Of a stretch of 64,000 nt of DNA, positions 39,951-51,429 are shown piece after piece. Origin of the DNA: Tetrahymena elliotti 4EA (Eukaryota > Ciliophora > Oligohymenophorea > Hymenostomatida > Tetrahymenidae); contig JH720319.1 in the NCBI GenBank assembly GCA_000231825.2, positions 748,592 through 812,591 of the forward strand, in the 5' to 3' direction. The notes under the pieces are model-generated. The model searched no databases. It had not been told where the DNA came from and worked only from the letters and a program-made list of their open reading frames with translations. The position numbers and the translations under genes are program-made. How positions within the stretch are numbered: position 1 is the first letter of the stretch; every line of letters starts with the position of its first letter.

Positions 39951-41005
39951 TTAATAAATAGAAAATTGATTAGTAGTAGATGAAGAATAATTTAGATTGT
40001 TAATAAATAATTATTGCTTTTGATAACAAAACAAATAGATAGTCTAAGTATTAAGATTGAAATTTTGATAAGTTAAAGTAAATATGTTGAGTAATATTAC
40101 TGCATTGAAAGATGTTTTTACTAATCAAAAATTTTTAAATTTACACTTTTCAGTAAATTCTATCAAACCTACTTTAAAATAGATAATATTTTTAAAAATT
40201 AATAAAGGATATCAATTATTTGGCTATATGTTCATTTATTAGCTAAGAAAAAATACATGCTAAAATATATTTTTATTATCTTAACAGATCTCACTCTCTT
40301 TGAGTGCTTTAAAGAAAAAATAAATAAATAATTCAACAAATAAAATAATATAAAAAATTAAAAAAATATTTTAGTCTGATAAATTATTGAAACATTGAAT
40401 TTTTAGCACATTAAATCACTAATTTGAATTCATATTTGAGATAATAATAATAATAAACATTAATAGCTATTATTTTGCTTTTAAATAATCAAAACTATTT
40501 TAAATTATGTAAAAAATGCATTAACAAACAGAAATCGATATTGTTAGATTTTAAATTTAAAATAAAATTTTCTTTTCAAAATGAGGTGAGATGAGAGAGT
40601 TTTTATTTACTTAAAGCTATTTGAAAAAAATAGTGTTATTACTGTAATAGCAATTAAAAGTATATCAAGAAATCAAGATAAGTAAGTTATATAATATACT
40701 TTGATAAATTTAAAGTATCAGTGTTGTAAAAACGAATATGTACAGCAATGATTTTTAGATATCGAACATAGAGTTTATATTGAACAAGATATTATAAGAT
40801 ATGATAGATATTTATTTTATATTGTAAATTTAAGTGAAAAAGATATTTAAATTAGAAATTATAAAAATTTTATAAGAAACTTGATTGATCAAAAAGTGTT
40901 TTCCATATTTCTTTGATAATTCTATCTAAAGAAACTATACTTTTATATCTCCAAATAACTAATAAATCAAATTTATATATATGCTTTCAACTTTCAGCTT
41001 TGTTT
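39951..41005. other. Intergenic spacer
   Basis: About 1.05 kb of AT-rich DNA; no gene or RNA signature recognised. Confidence 0.6.
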
Positions 41006-43353
41006 TCAATATCTATGAGGAAGGGTTGTAGTTTTAGCTAGTCTCTTTGTTATCTTTGAATTTTGAGAAACATTTGTATTGGAAGTTTCACCCAATCCAA
41101 GTTATTTTAATTTTTAAATTAATTTTAGTTTCCATGGCTTAGTCATTCCATTTTGAGAAGTTGGGCAAGCATCTACTTTAGGATTTTTGAATTCATTTTG
41201 ATTAACAGTTTTATATTAAGTCTTCCAAGGAGGAATTGATGAGAATTTCTAATTTTAAATGAATATCATTGAATTTATGAATACAATTAATTTTTATTTC
41301 ATACCTCTGTCTCACTTAGGTATTTAAAAGGCAATTTAGTATTAGGAACTTCTTTAGGGTTAAAGGTTTAAAAGGATTTATTGTATTCAGTGGGCTTTTC
41401 ATCTTAGTAGGAATTAGGAAGAGTTTAACTAATTTTTAGATTTTTATTTAAAACATTAGGAAGGAACAATTTCATTTAATTTTACTTTTTTTGCTATCTT
41501 TTAACATCATCAGCTGTAGCATTTTAAATTTTTTCTTTATTTAAGAAATTTTCATTATATGTTGTTTTTGTTCTCATAGGACACTCTGTGGCTACACTGT
41601 TATGGGGAGGTCTTTTGAATACGTAAGATGGATCATAGTCTTTCCAATCTATGAAATTGGTCTATATTAAATAAAAATAATGAAGAATGAAGCTTCTATC
41701 TATTTTTTGAGATTTTTTTTATTATACCTTGTAATGACTACTGGCCATAAAAGGTGTTTTTATGTAATTAAAATCTGATTTTTTCTCTCTAAGTTGAGGT
41801 TCATGACCTATGTAATCTCTCTTTTATTTTATTGAAAGTTGATGTTTGCATTTATTAATATTGTTGATGTAGTTTAGAAGTTATTTTAATTTACCTTATG
41901 AGTAGTCATATGAGATGGGTCAATATTTATTTAAGTTCTTTGTAAGTTTGAAAGAGATTCATAGAATGTCTGATTGAGGGGAGGAGTTACTCCAGTCTTT
42001 TTCTTTTCAGGGAAATGAGTAGCATAGCTTGTTGTGAATCCATTTCTATAAATAACTTTCATTCTTCCATGTTAGCACCTACACCTTCCACAAGTACATT
42101 TAATGCAAGCACAGTTTCCTAAAATAATAGGTACTTATTAGACTATGAAAATGATTAAATTTAACAAATACCAAATAAATGATGAAAATAATCAGCATTT
42201 TCATCAATAATTGATTCTAAATCAAAATTTTTTGAGTTTAAGGCATCATCATTTAAGATTTTTTATAATCTAGGGTCATCTAATGATATATTATCCAAAA
42301 AGGAGTAATCAATTTTAAAGCAAGGATTTCCATTATCATCTACCTCAGTTTATTAAGAAGCATAAAATCCTTTCAGAGTATCATTTGCATTTTAAGGGTT
42401 ATAATAATCCTTTTAAAAGAAATATAAATAAAGGTTTTATTTAATTATTTTAATTACTTGCTAGGTATTATCATTAGGTCTTTAATTTTAATAGGAAGTT
42501 GTGGATCTTTTTCTTTTTTAACCTTCTCCTCCAGTTTGACTTCTATCAAACTATTTAATTTTAAATTTAGTTAGTTACATTTATTATTTCTTAAAAGTAA
42601 ATGTATCTGAAATCTGTTAAATCTTTTATAATTAAAAAACTAAAATGTGTGATATACGCTTATGCCTCTTTTAAGTACTTCATTCTTTTAATTCTATTTA
42701 AATTAATGATAAAATTTTAGATTCAGATAATCAAATTAAAATAGTGAATTCGCCCAACTTATCTTATATTTTGATGTGTTTTTCAGGTCAATAAAAATAT
42801 GAAATTAATAATTTATCTCTTTAATTTATTTCGCATCTAAATAAAATTAGTGAAAGAGTGAACAAGTAAATAAATAGATAAATGAGTGATTGAATTAAGT
42901 TTATCTATGCTTCTTTGAGTGATTGAATAAGCGAGGAATGGATGGGAATAGTTGATCAAATTAATTAATAATTTTATTTTTGATGGGTAATATAAACTTA
43001 TAAATTTAATAAATTAGAGTCAAAATATCAATACTGGTTATGAGCTATCTTATCTATGATTTATTTCTTAGGTTTTGTTGATGCTGTTACCAATCCTCTC
43101 TTTAAATGTTAAAAAAAGATATTTTTTAAGTATTTTATTGGCTATTTTAAGATAAATAATTACATTAATTAGCTGGCATAGCTCCATTGTCCTTGTGAGG
43201 GTAAAATCCACTGTAAGTCATATTTTAATTGACTTAGCTGTTAGCCCTACGTTGTCTGATTCTTTCCTATGAAGTTCCTCCATAATGCTTTAAAACAAGT
43301 CTCTTACTAACCTTTTCAGGAGTTTTGTAATCATCTCTAGTTGAAAGATCCAT
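41006..43353 (-). CDS. SAXO-type (stabiliser of axonemal microtubules) protein
   Basis: Start ATG at 43351-43353 (MDLSTRDDYKTPEKVSKRLV), stop TGA at 41006-41008; at least six exons. Acidic and basic N-terminal segments come first. Then a Cys-rich motif, GNCACIKCTCGRCRC followed by QHGRMKVIYRNGF (about 42040-42115), matches the CxCxxCxCGRxxC signature that opens SAXO/FAM154 proteins. Repeated short units follow, in the style of the family's microtubule-binding repeats: NIDPSHMTTHK..DYIGHEP, TPFMASSHYKTNFIDWKDYD and VPNTKLPFKYLSETEF. The end is KTTTLPHRY. Known SAXO proteins bind and stabilise doublet microtubules of cilia and centrioles. Here the Cys-rich motif is not at the N-terminus but about 200 residues in, and the repeats are few, so this is a divergent member. 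Confidence 0.8.
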
Positions 43354-45938
43354 TTTATCTTTTGTAAAATAATTTTATTTTAGCATATCTTAATTTTTAG
43401 GCATTGCAAATTGTTTGCTTGAATAAATTTTAATGAATATGAATGGATTGTTTTTTATCTCAGAATCTATTCAAAGGAAGTTTGTTTTGAAATGAAGAGT
43501 ATTATTAGTACTTATTTTTGTGATTGTATTATTTCTGGGACCATTTTAATAAGATGATCTTGGTCTGTATGCAGTCTTCTTTGCTGCTATTACAGAATAT
43601 TCTGAAGGCTATAATAATTACTATACGTCTATGCTTTGCATTTAAGTATTTATTACTAATTAACTTTTTGTTTAATTATTTTAATATATATAAATATAAT
43701 TATTAATTTTTTTTTGCTCTCAAATCAATGATTATCTTAATTATTTATTAAATATCAATCGACTTATTAATTATTATAACCTATTTCGCAAATAAATATT
43801 TAAAGGTAATTATTTGACTATTTCCAATATCAATCATTTTCTATCTAAGAGATATGATTGAGTTAGTTAGTTAGATGGTTGATTGATTGATTGGTTGATA
43901 GATCACCAATTTTATCAAATATTTTTGTTTTAGCTTATAAGAAATAAATATTAAAAATTTAAGGGTATTTTTCGTAAATAAAAGTTTAATATTACTAATC
44001 AAATTTATCCAATAAATATATTATTAACCCTTTTATTTAAAATTTGTTTACAACTGATTACTTAATGAGTATTTGCTTATATAAATCTGAATTACCATCA
44101 TAAGAAATTATTTACACACTTGGTCAATATATTTAAATCCATTCAATAATTTACAGATTTGATAAAAATTAAAAAAATAAATTTAATAATTATTTCCAAT
44201 AACACTCTTAATATTTTTTTGAATATCTTAGAAAGAACGTTAAAATTTATTACCATTCCAAGTTTTTTCTTTATTAATATATATGTTGAAGATATAATAG
44301 TGTGTTTATTTACAGACACTAATCAAATAAAAAATATTTGCTTTGTTAGTAGATATCAAATAAACTATTAGTGCTCAATAAATTTATTATTATAAATTAA
44401 TTAGTAATCATCAAAAGTGCCTTTGTTATTAAAAGTTAACAAATAAATATTAATAAAAATAAAGATTGATTAATTAATCAATTATTTTATAATAAATAAT
44501 AGCGTACTTATGGAAAATGAATAAAGAGATAAAAATCAATATATTAAAAGATATAAAATGATTAAGATTATTTATAAAATATACTAGCAATTCAGACTAA
44601 GTTCCAATACGCCCGAGCACAGGCATAAATTTTTTAAAACACTCTAGTATATTAAGTTTTAAATCTACTTTAGTCATTAAGTTAAACTATCAATATTTCT
44701 AAAAATGTAATCCAAACAACAAACATTTAGAAGAATAGTTTAACTAAAAGATGGTCTTAATCAAAGAAATATCTTTAATAGTTGATCTTATTTTGTTTCA
44801 TATCAAATTCCCTGAAAGAACTAAATGATGATATTTTTTCTCTCTCTCTTTTTTTTATTCAAGAGAAAATCTACTCTTCTAACTAACCTTTTATTCCTAT
44901 TTACCTTTTCTATCAAAATAAATACCAATTAATATATTTTATTCTTTGGAAATGATGATTCATGAGATAAATAAATTCTATTTAAAAATGACTATAAATA
45001 ATCTTCTATCCTATACAACAAACAAACTCTTCTTATATCAATATAGCTTTTCTTCCTCATAAACTATCACACTACTATCAAAACGACAAATAACTGAATG
45101 ACCCAAATTCCCTTTGAAAAATAAAAAATGAATACAAAAAATCTTTCTTTAAAAAAAAATAAAATGAATAAAAAAGTAAGATAAACCTAAATAAAACCAA
45201 ATCTTCATTTAAAATTATTTATTTCAAAACAAATCTTAAAAATAAAAATTACAAACAAAAATTAATTAAAAGAAAGTTTTCTTAAAAATAAGAAATTAAT
45301 TAATTAAATCTTTCTTTAGTTAACAAAATAAGCTCGTTAAACTGATATTCAACTATTTTTATTATATTTACTTTTCTATTGAAAAATTTGCAATCAACAC
45401 TAATTTTTTTCAACCTATTTCAATTGTTATTTCTTCCTATTCATAAATCAAAGTATTAAAATAAAAATGTCTTTTTAACTTTTACAAAATATTTCATGAT
45501 AATATAAATAAAGTATTTTGACTTTAACAAGTTTAATTTATTTAGATTAAAATAGATTTTCTTAATAACTTAATCTGATACATCGAATGTTTTTTAGAAA
45601 AATTTTCATAGCAATAAAAAGATTTATGAAATAAAGATACAATCAGATAATCATATTCTTAATATTGATGGATTTATAATTTGATTATTTTTTGAAGATT
45701 AAAGCATATTTAACTCAAATACTCTATACATAAAAAGTTATTTTGATAAATTGATTGCAGTTTAAAGATTTAGTAAGTAACATTAAAAGGATATCATTTA
45801 TATAGTGATTGATGGTTTGTTTGTTTGTGATTTAGTAAATAGTAAATTTATTTAGATTTAAAAATATTTATTGGCGGGGCTTTTTTTTATTAAATTAATG
45901 ATTATTGATGAATGATTATTTAATTATATGTTGATTTT
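43354..45938. other. 2.6 kb intergenic spacer with simple repeats
   Basis: Long AT-rich spacer between two minus-strand genes. It contains a (TTAG)n then (ATTG)n run at 43858-43902 and CT-rich and A-rich tracts near 44830-45190. Two short open stretches (43524-43706 and 44159-44371) use none of the reassigned Gln codons and show no domain; I treat them as chance. Confidence 0.6.
43858..43902. repeat. (TTAG)n/(ATTG)n simple repeat
   Basis: Runs of gttagttagttag followed by ttgattgattgattgg, about 45 bases, in the spacer upstream of the SAXO-type gene. Confidence 0.85.
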
Positions 45939-46949
45939 TCACATTTTGGTTTAATTTGTTTGAGTATTTATTGACTAAAAGTATTGTTAGATAGATTATA
46001 TTGTATTTTGCATTTATTCGTTATCAAGTGCATTCTGCATAAGTTGAACAAATGAGTTTTCACCTATTTTTTCAATTAAACTCATGCATATTTTTACATA
46101 AGGACTTTTAAGCTTTTTATTTGTACTCATTTTTATATTTTCAGAAAGATACTTTACTAGAGAAATAAATGTCGTGCTTTGTAATTGATTTATTGAATTT
46201 TTCTTTTGTTCCAGAATGAATTCTATAATATCATTGACTTGTATCTTTTTTTGTTATTAAGCTGGGATTGAAATTAAAGTTAAATATGCTGAATCATAGT
46301 CAAAGGCATTAAGAGCAAAACACTTTATTACATATTTAATCCATTCATCCAAAGCCTTAAGGGTGTTAGTTTATAATTTTTGGAAAAGTAATTTTAAAAA
46401 AACTTGGATTATTTCATCTTTTATCCTATATGTTCTAGCTAAATTAAATGTTTCAGACAACAAAGCCAAACAGCTTTTAATCATTAATGTTCTATTAGAT
46501 TAAAAGATAGATACAATAATATCACCATAAAACTAATAAATATTATTGATTTCTTCAGGATGAAATTTCAAAATGCTTCTTATAACCTGCATAGCTTCAA
46601 ATTATTAATTCCAATTTTGCTTATTTGAAAGCTATTATTTAATAACAGCTAAATCATCAAAGCTGTTTATTTAAATTCTTTCTAATTACTCTAAGGACTT
46701 TACTTCAGCTTATTAAGGCTATTAAATAGCTGAAAACGATGATTCATTTTATTAGTTCTAAAATGAATAATTATTTTGATCAGAATATTGAGTTGTGTTA
46801 TCAAAATTCTATTTATCTAACTATACATATTAAGAGCTAGATTAAGTTTAGTTCTGTTAGAATGAGCCTTTTACAGTATTTAGTCTACAGTTTGTTACTT
46901 AAAAGCCATTTTATTCTCTATAAAATTATTAGCTATTTTAGACCTTCAT
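45939..46949 (-). CDS. HEAT/TOG-like helical-repeat protein
   Basis: Single exon of exactly 337 codons (336 aa), ATG at 46947-46949 (MKVQNSQQFYREQNGFQ), TGA at 45939-45941. The first ~85 residues are Gln/Asn/Ser-rich and disordered. The rest is all-helical with HEAT-like spacing: SFDDLAVIKQQLSNKQNWNQ, QFEAMQVIRSILKFHPEEIN, IIVSIFQSNRTLMIKSCLAL, LSETFNLARTYRIKDEIIQV, ALDEWIKYVIKCFALNAFDY and LKSPYVKICMSLIEKIGENS. The helix containing a Trp in LSNKQNWNQQFEAM resembles the first HEAT repeat of TOG domains (CLASP/TOGARAM type), which bind tubulin. This is recognised by pattern only; another HEAT-repeat family is possible. Confidence 0.8.
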
Positions 46950-48504
46950 TTCAAGTTGTTTAAAGATTATTTATTTGTAAAATTAATGGCAATAAACTTG
47001 TTAATATAAATGTAAATGTTATTTTTTATTTCCACTATAGTAGTATTAGTATTTGTATTTTTTTATTTCCTTTTTTAGCTTTTAAATTATTTGTTTTGTT
47101 TATTATAAATAATTAAATCCCGCTAAATTTTAAATCTAAAATAATTATTTTTCTATTAAAATCTGGTATCATCTCTGGTTATATGAAATTTTATTTCTTT
47201 GGAGGGAATGATAAAATTTATCTAAAAATTTATTTATGTGAAAAGATATTTTTACTTCAGTTTTTTATCAATTAATATGTATCTTCAGTATTATTCATTA
47301 ATATGAAAATAAATATTAATATTTTTTTATGAAAAAATTTAGTTGGCCAGAAAGGAATCTGAAATTTATGTAATTAAACTGATTACCATAGTAGTTTCAA
47401 AATTTCGTATCATACCAATTTAACTAATTTATTTCTACTTTACTTTATTTTATTATCAATAGTAAGATTTACTTAACAATCAATGTTAAGATAATCAAGA
47501 TGAAATGATCATAATATTTCAGATAATTAGCTTATATAAACACACAATTATAATTGATTTATATGAGCTTATGTCTTTAAAATTAAATTTATGATTATCT
47601 GTTCGAATATCTAAAATTTAACTCAATAAATATTTGGAAGAAAGTTTTAATAAATTAATCATCTACTAAAAGAATTTATTGAAGGAGTTAAGGGAAATAC
47701 TCATCACAAATCTAATTAAAAATTTTTTTTCATAAATAAATAAAGTACAAGAAAAGAAGAAAATCAAATCCTTTAATTGAAATGATCAATTAGAATTTAA
47801 AAATTTAAATCAAAAACTAAATTCATAAAATTGATTTATTTTATAATTTAAGAAAAACAGACAGGACAGTTAATAATGTAAAATAAACTTTTTATTTCAA
47901 AAAGAAAATTAGTTTTGAATGAACCAATTTAATAAATACAAAAAAGAATATAATTTGACAATCTACTAAAACATAATTAAATAAATCCTCATTCTTATTA
48001 TTATTGATTAGAAAAACTTTATATTTTTCTGGGTTATAACATAAGATTATACTGTAAACTGGAAAACTGTATGTAGCCGAATAGGCAGTACCTTAGGGTA
48101 CTATATATATATCATCTATCTCTTCATTAATTGTTTTTATGGTTTAACAAATCATTGGTAAGACCATTTTAATAAAACTCTGAACATTGAATACATTTAT
48201 TTTTATGTAAAATAATTTTATTTCTTTTTTATGTAATAATTAAGACAAACAATAATGTATAAATTAATCGGTTTTTTAATTCAAAAAAAGTATTAGTTTC
48301 AAGTTATTACTGTATGCTTAACTTTTGTGTTTTAATTGAATAAATTAGTAGTATTTTATCAATAAGAAGGAAAATTAGCATTAATACATTGATAAAGGAT
48401 CTTATATACATTTTACTTTTAAATTTATCACAATTACAATAAAATAAATTTAATTACTTTTTATTTATTTAATATAAACAAGAGATTCATTTAAATTATT
48501 TATC
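46950..48504. other. 1.55 kb intergenic spacer
   Basis: AT-rich DNA between the coiled-coil gene's 3' end and the TOG-like gene's start. No gene or RNA structure recognised. Confidence 0.6.
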
Positions 48505-49866
48505 TCATTATTCCATGATTCTTTTTCTAGCCCAAGAGGAAAGTAAATCATAATCTACATTTTCTTCTCTATTAGATTATTGGGAAGGGATGAGGGATCT
48601 TTGAATACTTGACCTTTGATTTACTTCTGTTATGCATTTATTATTATTTACTTAAGTATTCATGTTTGTTTAATTATGACTACTATTTTTAGTTAAAACT
48701 CTGTTATTCTTATCAACGCTAGTATTAGGATTCTAAGGACTTTGCATATTATTATTACTATAATTTTTTCCTTCATGTAAAGTGTTTCTTTTTGAATATT
48801 CATTTTGAGTTTTTGTATCATTTGGACTTAGAATCATATCTTTGTTAGCATTCTAATAGCTTATGGCTGAGAGTCTTGATGGTGGCTATTATACTTACTA
48901 TTAGAATAGTGATTCATGAATCCTTTATTCATTTGAAGAAGGTATGTTTGATATGGGAGAGTTGTTATAATATTTAAAAGCAGCTGGATTTTAAATACCT
49001 AACAAAAGTCTTTCATTTTAGATTTTAACTTCGCATGCCATTTTTTGAAGTGTACGAACACTATGCATAAGCTCAGTATTATCGTTTTTAAGAATTTTAT
49101 AATCATGCATTATTTAGTTATTTTCTTTGCGCAATCTGTCCAATTCCATTTCATAATCAGTATGTTCATGAGTATCTATTTTCTTGTTAACTTCTTATAT
49201 TAACTACTTTAACTATATAAGTTCTCTCTTGATAAACTCTTTATTATTTTCATCAACTGTTTCTCTTTTTGCAATATTTTTAATTAATTCTTGAGCTGTG
49301 TTTTTATTTTAAGGGTTGAAAGACTAAATTATGCTTGAGTTATTAGAAATTAAGCTGTTTGAAGAAAGAGGAGGCTTTGGAAGAATTCTGGATAAAGCAT
49401 TTGAATTCTTAGGAACAGTATCTTCATTATTGTTTTTCATAATTTAGCTTTATGCATTTCCAATCAATATTTGGCTTTCAATTTTAAGTTTTCCTCTAGG
49501 GAATTTGTTTGTTATGGATTCTAATTCTGAGTTAGATGAATATATTTTTTCAATTTATAACACAAGTTTGTTATATTTAAGCTTTAAAATATTATATTCT
49601 TCAACATCAAGAGGAGTTATTCCTGCTTTTCTTCTCTATAGCTATGAATTTATATCCTTATAAGATTCTATTTCTTAATTTATCTACAATTTTAATCCCT
49701 CAATATCGTTTTCAACACTTTGTAAAGTATTTTAACTAGCCAACTTCGAGCAGGCACTTAAAATTTCAAGCTCATTCTTCAAATTAAATTCAAAATTTAA
49801 CAAATTTTCTTATATTTCCCTCACACTTGGAATTATTTCAAAACCACTTATTGTTCTTTAAGACAT
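48505..49866 (-). CDS. Coiled-coil protein, function unknown
   Basis: Single exon of exactly 454 codons (453 aa), ATG at 49864-49866 (MSQRTISGFEIIPSVREIQE), TGA at 48505-48507. Two predicted coiled-coil regions are visible: residues ~15-135 (for example VENDIEGLKLQIDQEIESYK, then EEYNILKLKYNKLVLQIEKI) and residues ~210-300 (IKRELIQLKQLIQEVNKKID, then MELDRLRKENNQIMHDYKIL). They are separated by a Pro/Ser/Asn linker (LSRILPKPPLSSNSLISNNS). The C-terminal ~150 residues are Asn/Ser/Gln-rich and end in DYDLLSSWARKRIMEQ, which may be a short conserved tail. No membrane segment or enzyme motif. Likely cytoskeletal or basal-body scaffold by analogy, but not assignable. Confidence 0.85.
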
Positions 49867-51429
49867 TATTGATCAAATTTATTGATTAACTAACTGCTAT
49901 TATATTAGGACTTATTAAACTACAAAAATTCTATTTGCTATGAATATTCAAATTGAAATTTATTTTTTGTTGTGGGTAATTGAGAAATAAAGCTTAGCTA
50001 GAAAATTATTGTAAAGATTTTATTTAAAAATGCTTATTTATTTATTGCTTCCTTGCTTGCTATAATAATAAATTAATATTATTCAGTGAATCTATTAATT
50101 GATTAGATTTTTTATTTTTTAAATATATCTGTAATTTTTTGATTTTAAATTAATTCGTTTGATTTTCATTCATAAAATTCAGTTTAAAGAATATTTTAAT
50201 AGTTATTACTTTATATCTTCAAATAATACTCTTTTCATTCAGCCAATTCATTCAGCATAATTCTTGTATGCAGCTTTTATTTATTTTTATTCATGTTAAT
50301 AGCTTGTTAAACAACACATTCTTTTTAATAGTATTTCATTTATTTATTTTACTCATTTATATATTTATATGAAGATGAACTAAAATTTAATTGCACTTTA
50401 TTATATTAGTTATCTGAAGTCAAATATTAAATTGATTAAAATATAATTAATAGTAAAGTAATAAGTTAATAATCATTTTAATTTTCTAATAGATTAATAC
50501 TGATAAAATTTTATCCTTAAAAAAATAAAAATTTATGCCAAAAAAAAAAATAATTTATTCAGTTGGTTGGTGAAAGTCTATCTATTAAAAGAAAATAATA
50601 GTATTTTAATAGACTAGTTTATCGCATTTTTAATTTTTATAAAATCTACATTTAAACTCCAAAATAGCTGAATGTTTCAAAGTTTTTTTCCATTTCATAG
50701 GTAAAATTTAATTTTATAAAATGGTGGAAGTAGCCTTATTTATTTTTCTAATTAATTTGTGATTAAAATATCCGGAATATGGTTTTTTTATTTAGTTTTG
50801 GTACCTATTAAAAAATATCCAAAGCATTTAATGATTAGAAAAATTTGTAAAAATAGTTCTAAAATATATGCTGTTCTTAAAATATTAAAAGACTTTAAGA
50901 AATCATTTAAATTTATTCAAATTGAGAGTAAAAAATGTTTTTTGAAATTAAAAAAATTGATTCAATGTAGAATTAAAAATAATTTTAAAATTAATAATAA
51001 AGAGGATGGAGAAGCAAAGAGAAGTTACGAAAAAAGAAAAAAAAAAGTTTAAATTAAGATATACTGATAATATTAGTAATTTTAAATAGATTGTAACTAT
51101 TTATTTCTTAAGATAATCTTAATATCTATTTATTATTTGATCATTGAATGTATTTTACTGTTTGTTTTATATAAAAATCAAACTTTCTTTTGCAATTATT
51201 ATTTATCATTAAATAGATTTAAAATTTCATACATAATTAAATTCCGTTTCACCTCATAACTACAAATACAAAATATTAAGTGAACTGGACTTAAATACTA
51301 AATATAAGATATAGCAAAGGCAATCCATAAGCAAGGAGCAGGAGATAAATAATTCCAAATACTATTACACAAACAGACTGAAAACTCTTAAATATACTAA
51401 ACAAATAATAGCATTTTAATAATTAAGAC
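49867..51429. other. 1.56 kb divergent spacer
   Basis: AT-rich DNA between the starts of the coiled-coil gene and the double-CxxC gene. A 97-codon plus-strand stretch at 50759-51052 opens at GTG and is Lys-rich; see rejected items. Otherwise featureless. Confidence 0.6.

Noticed and set aside
43524..44371. Two short hydrophobic plus-strand frames in the long spacer
   Set aside because: Composition of T-rich DNA, no ATG context or domain.
50759..51052. 97-codon plus-strand frame, Lys-rich, opening at GTG
   Set aside because: No ATG, no Gln codons of the TAA/TAG type, no recognisable domain, and it lies in an intergenic spacer; its composition is what AT-rich DNA with A-runs gives. Transcript evidence would change this.
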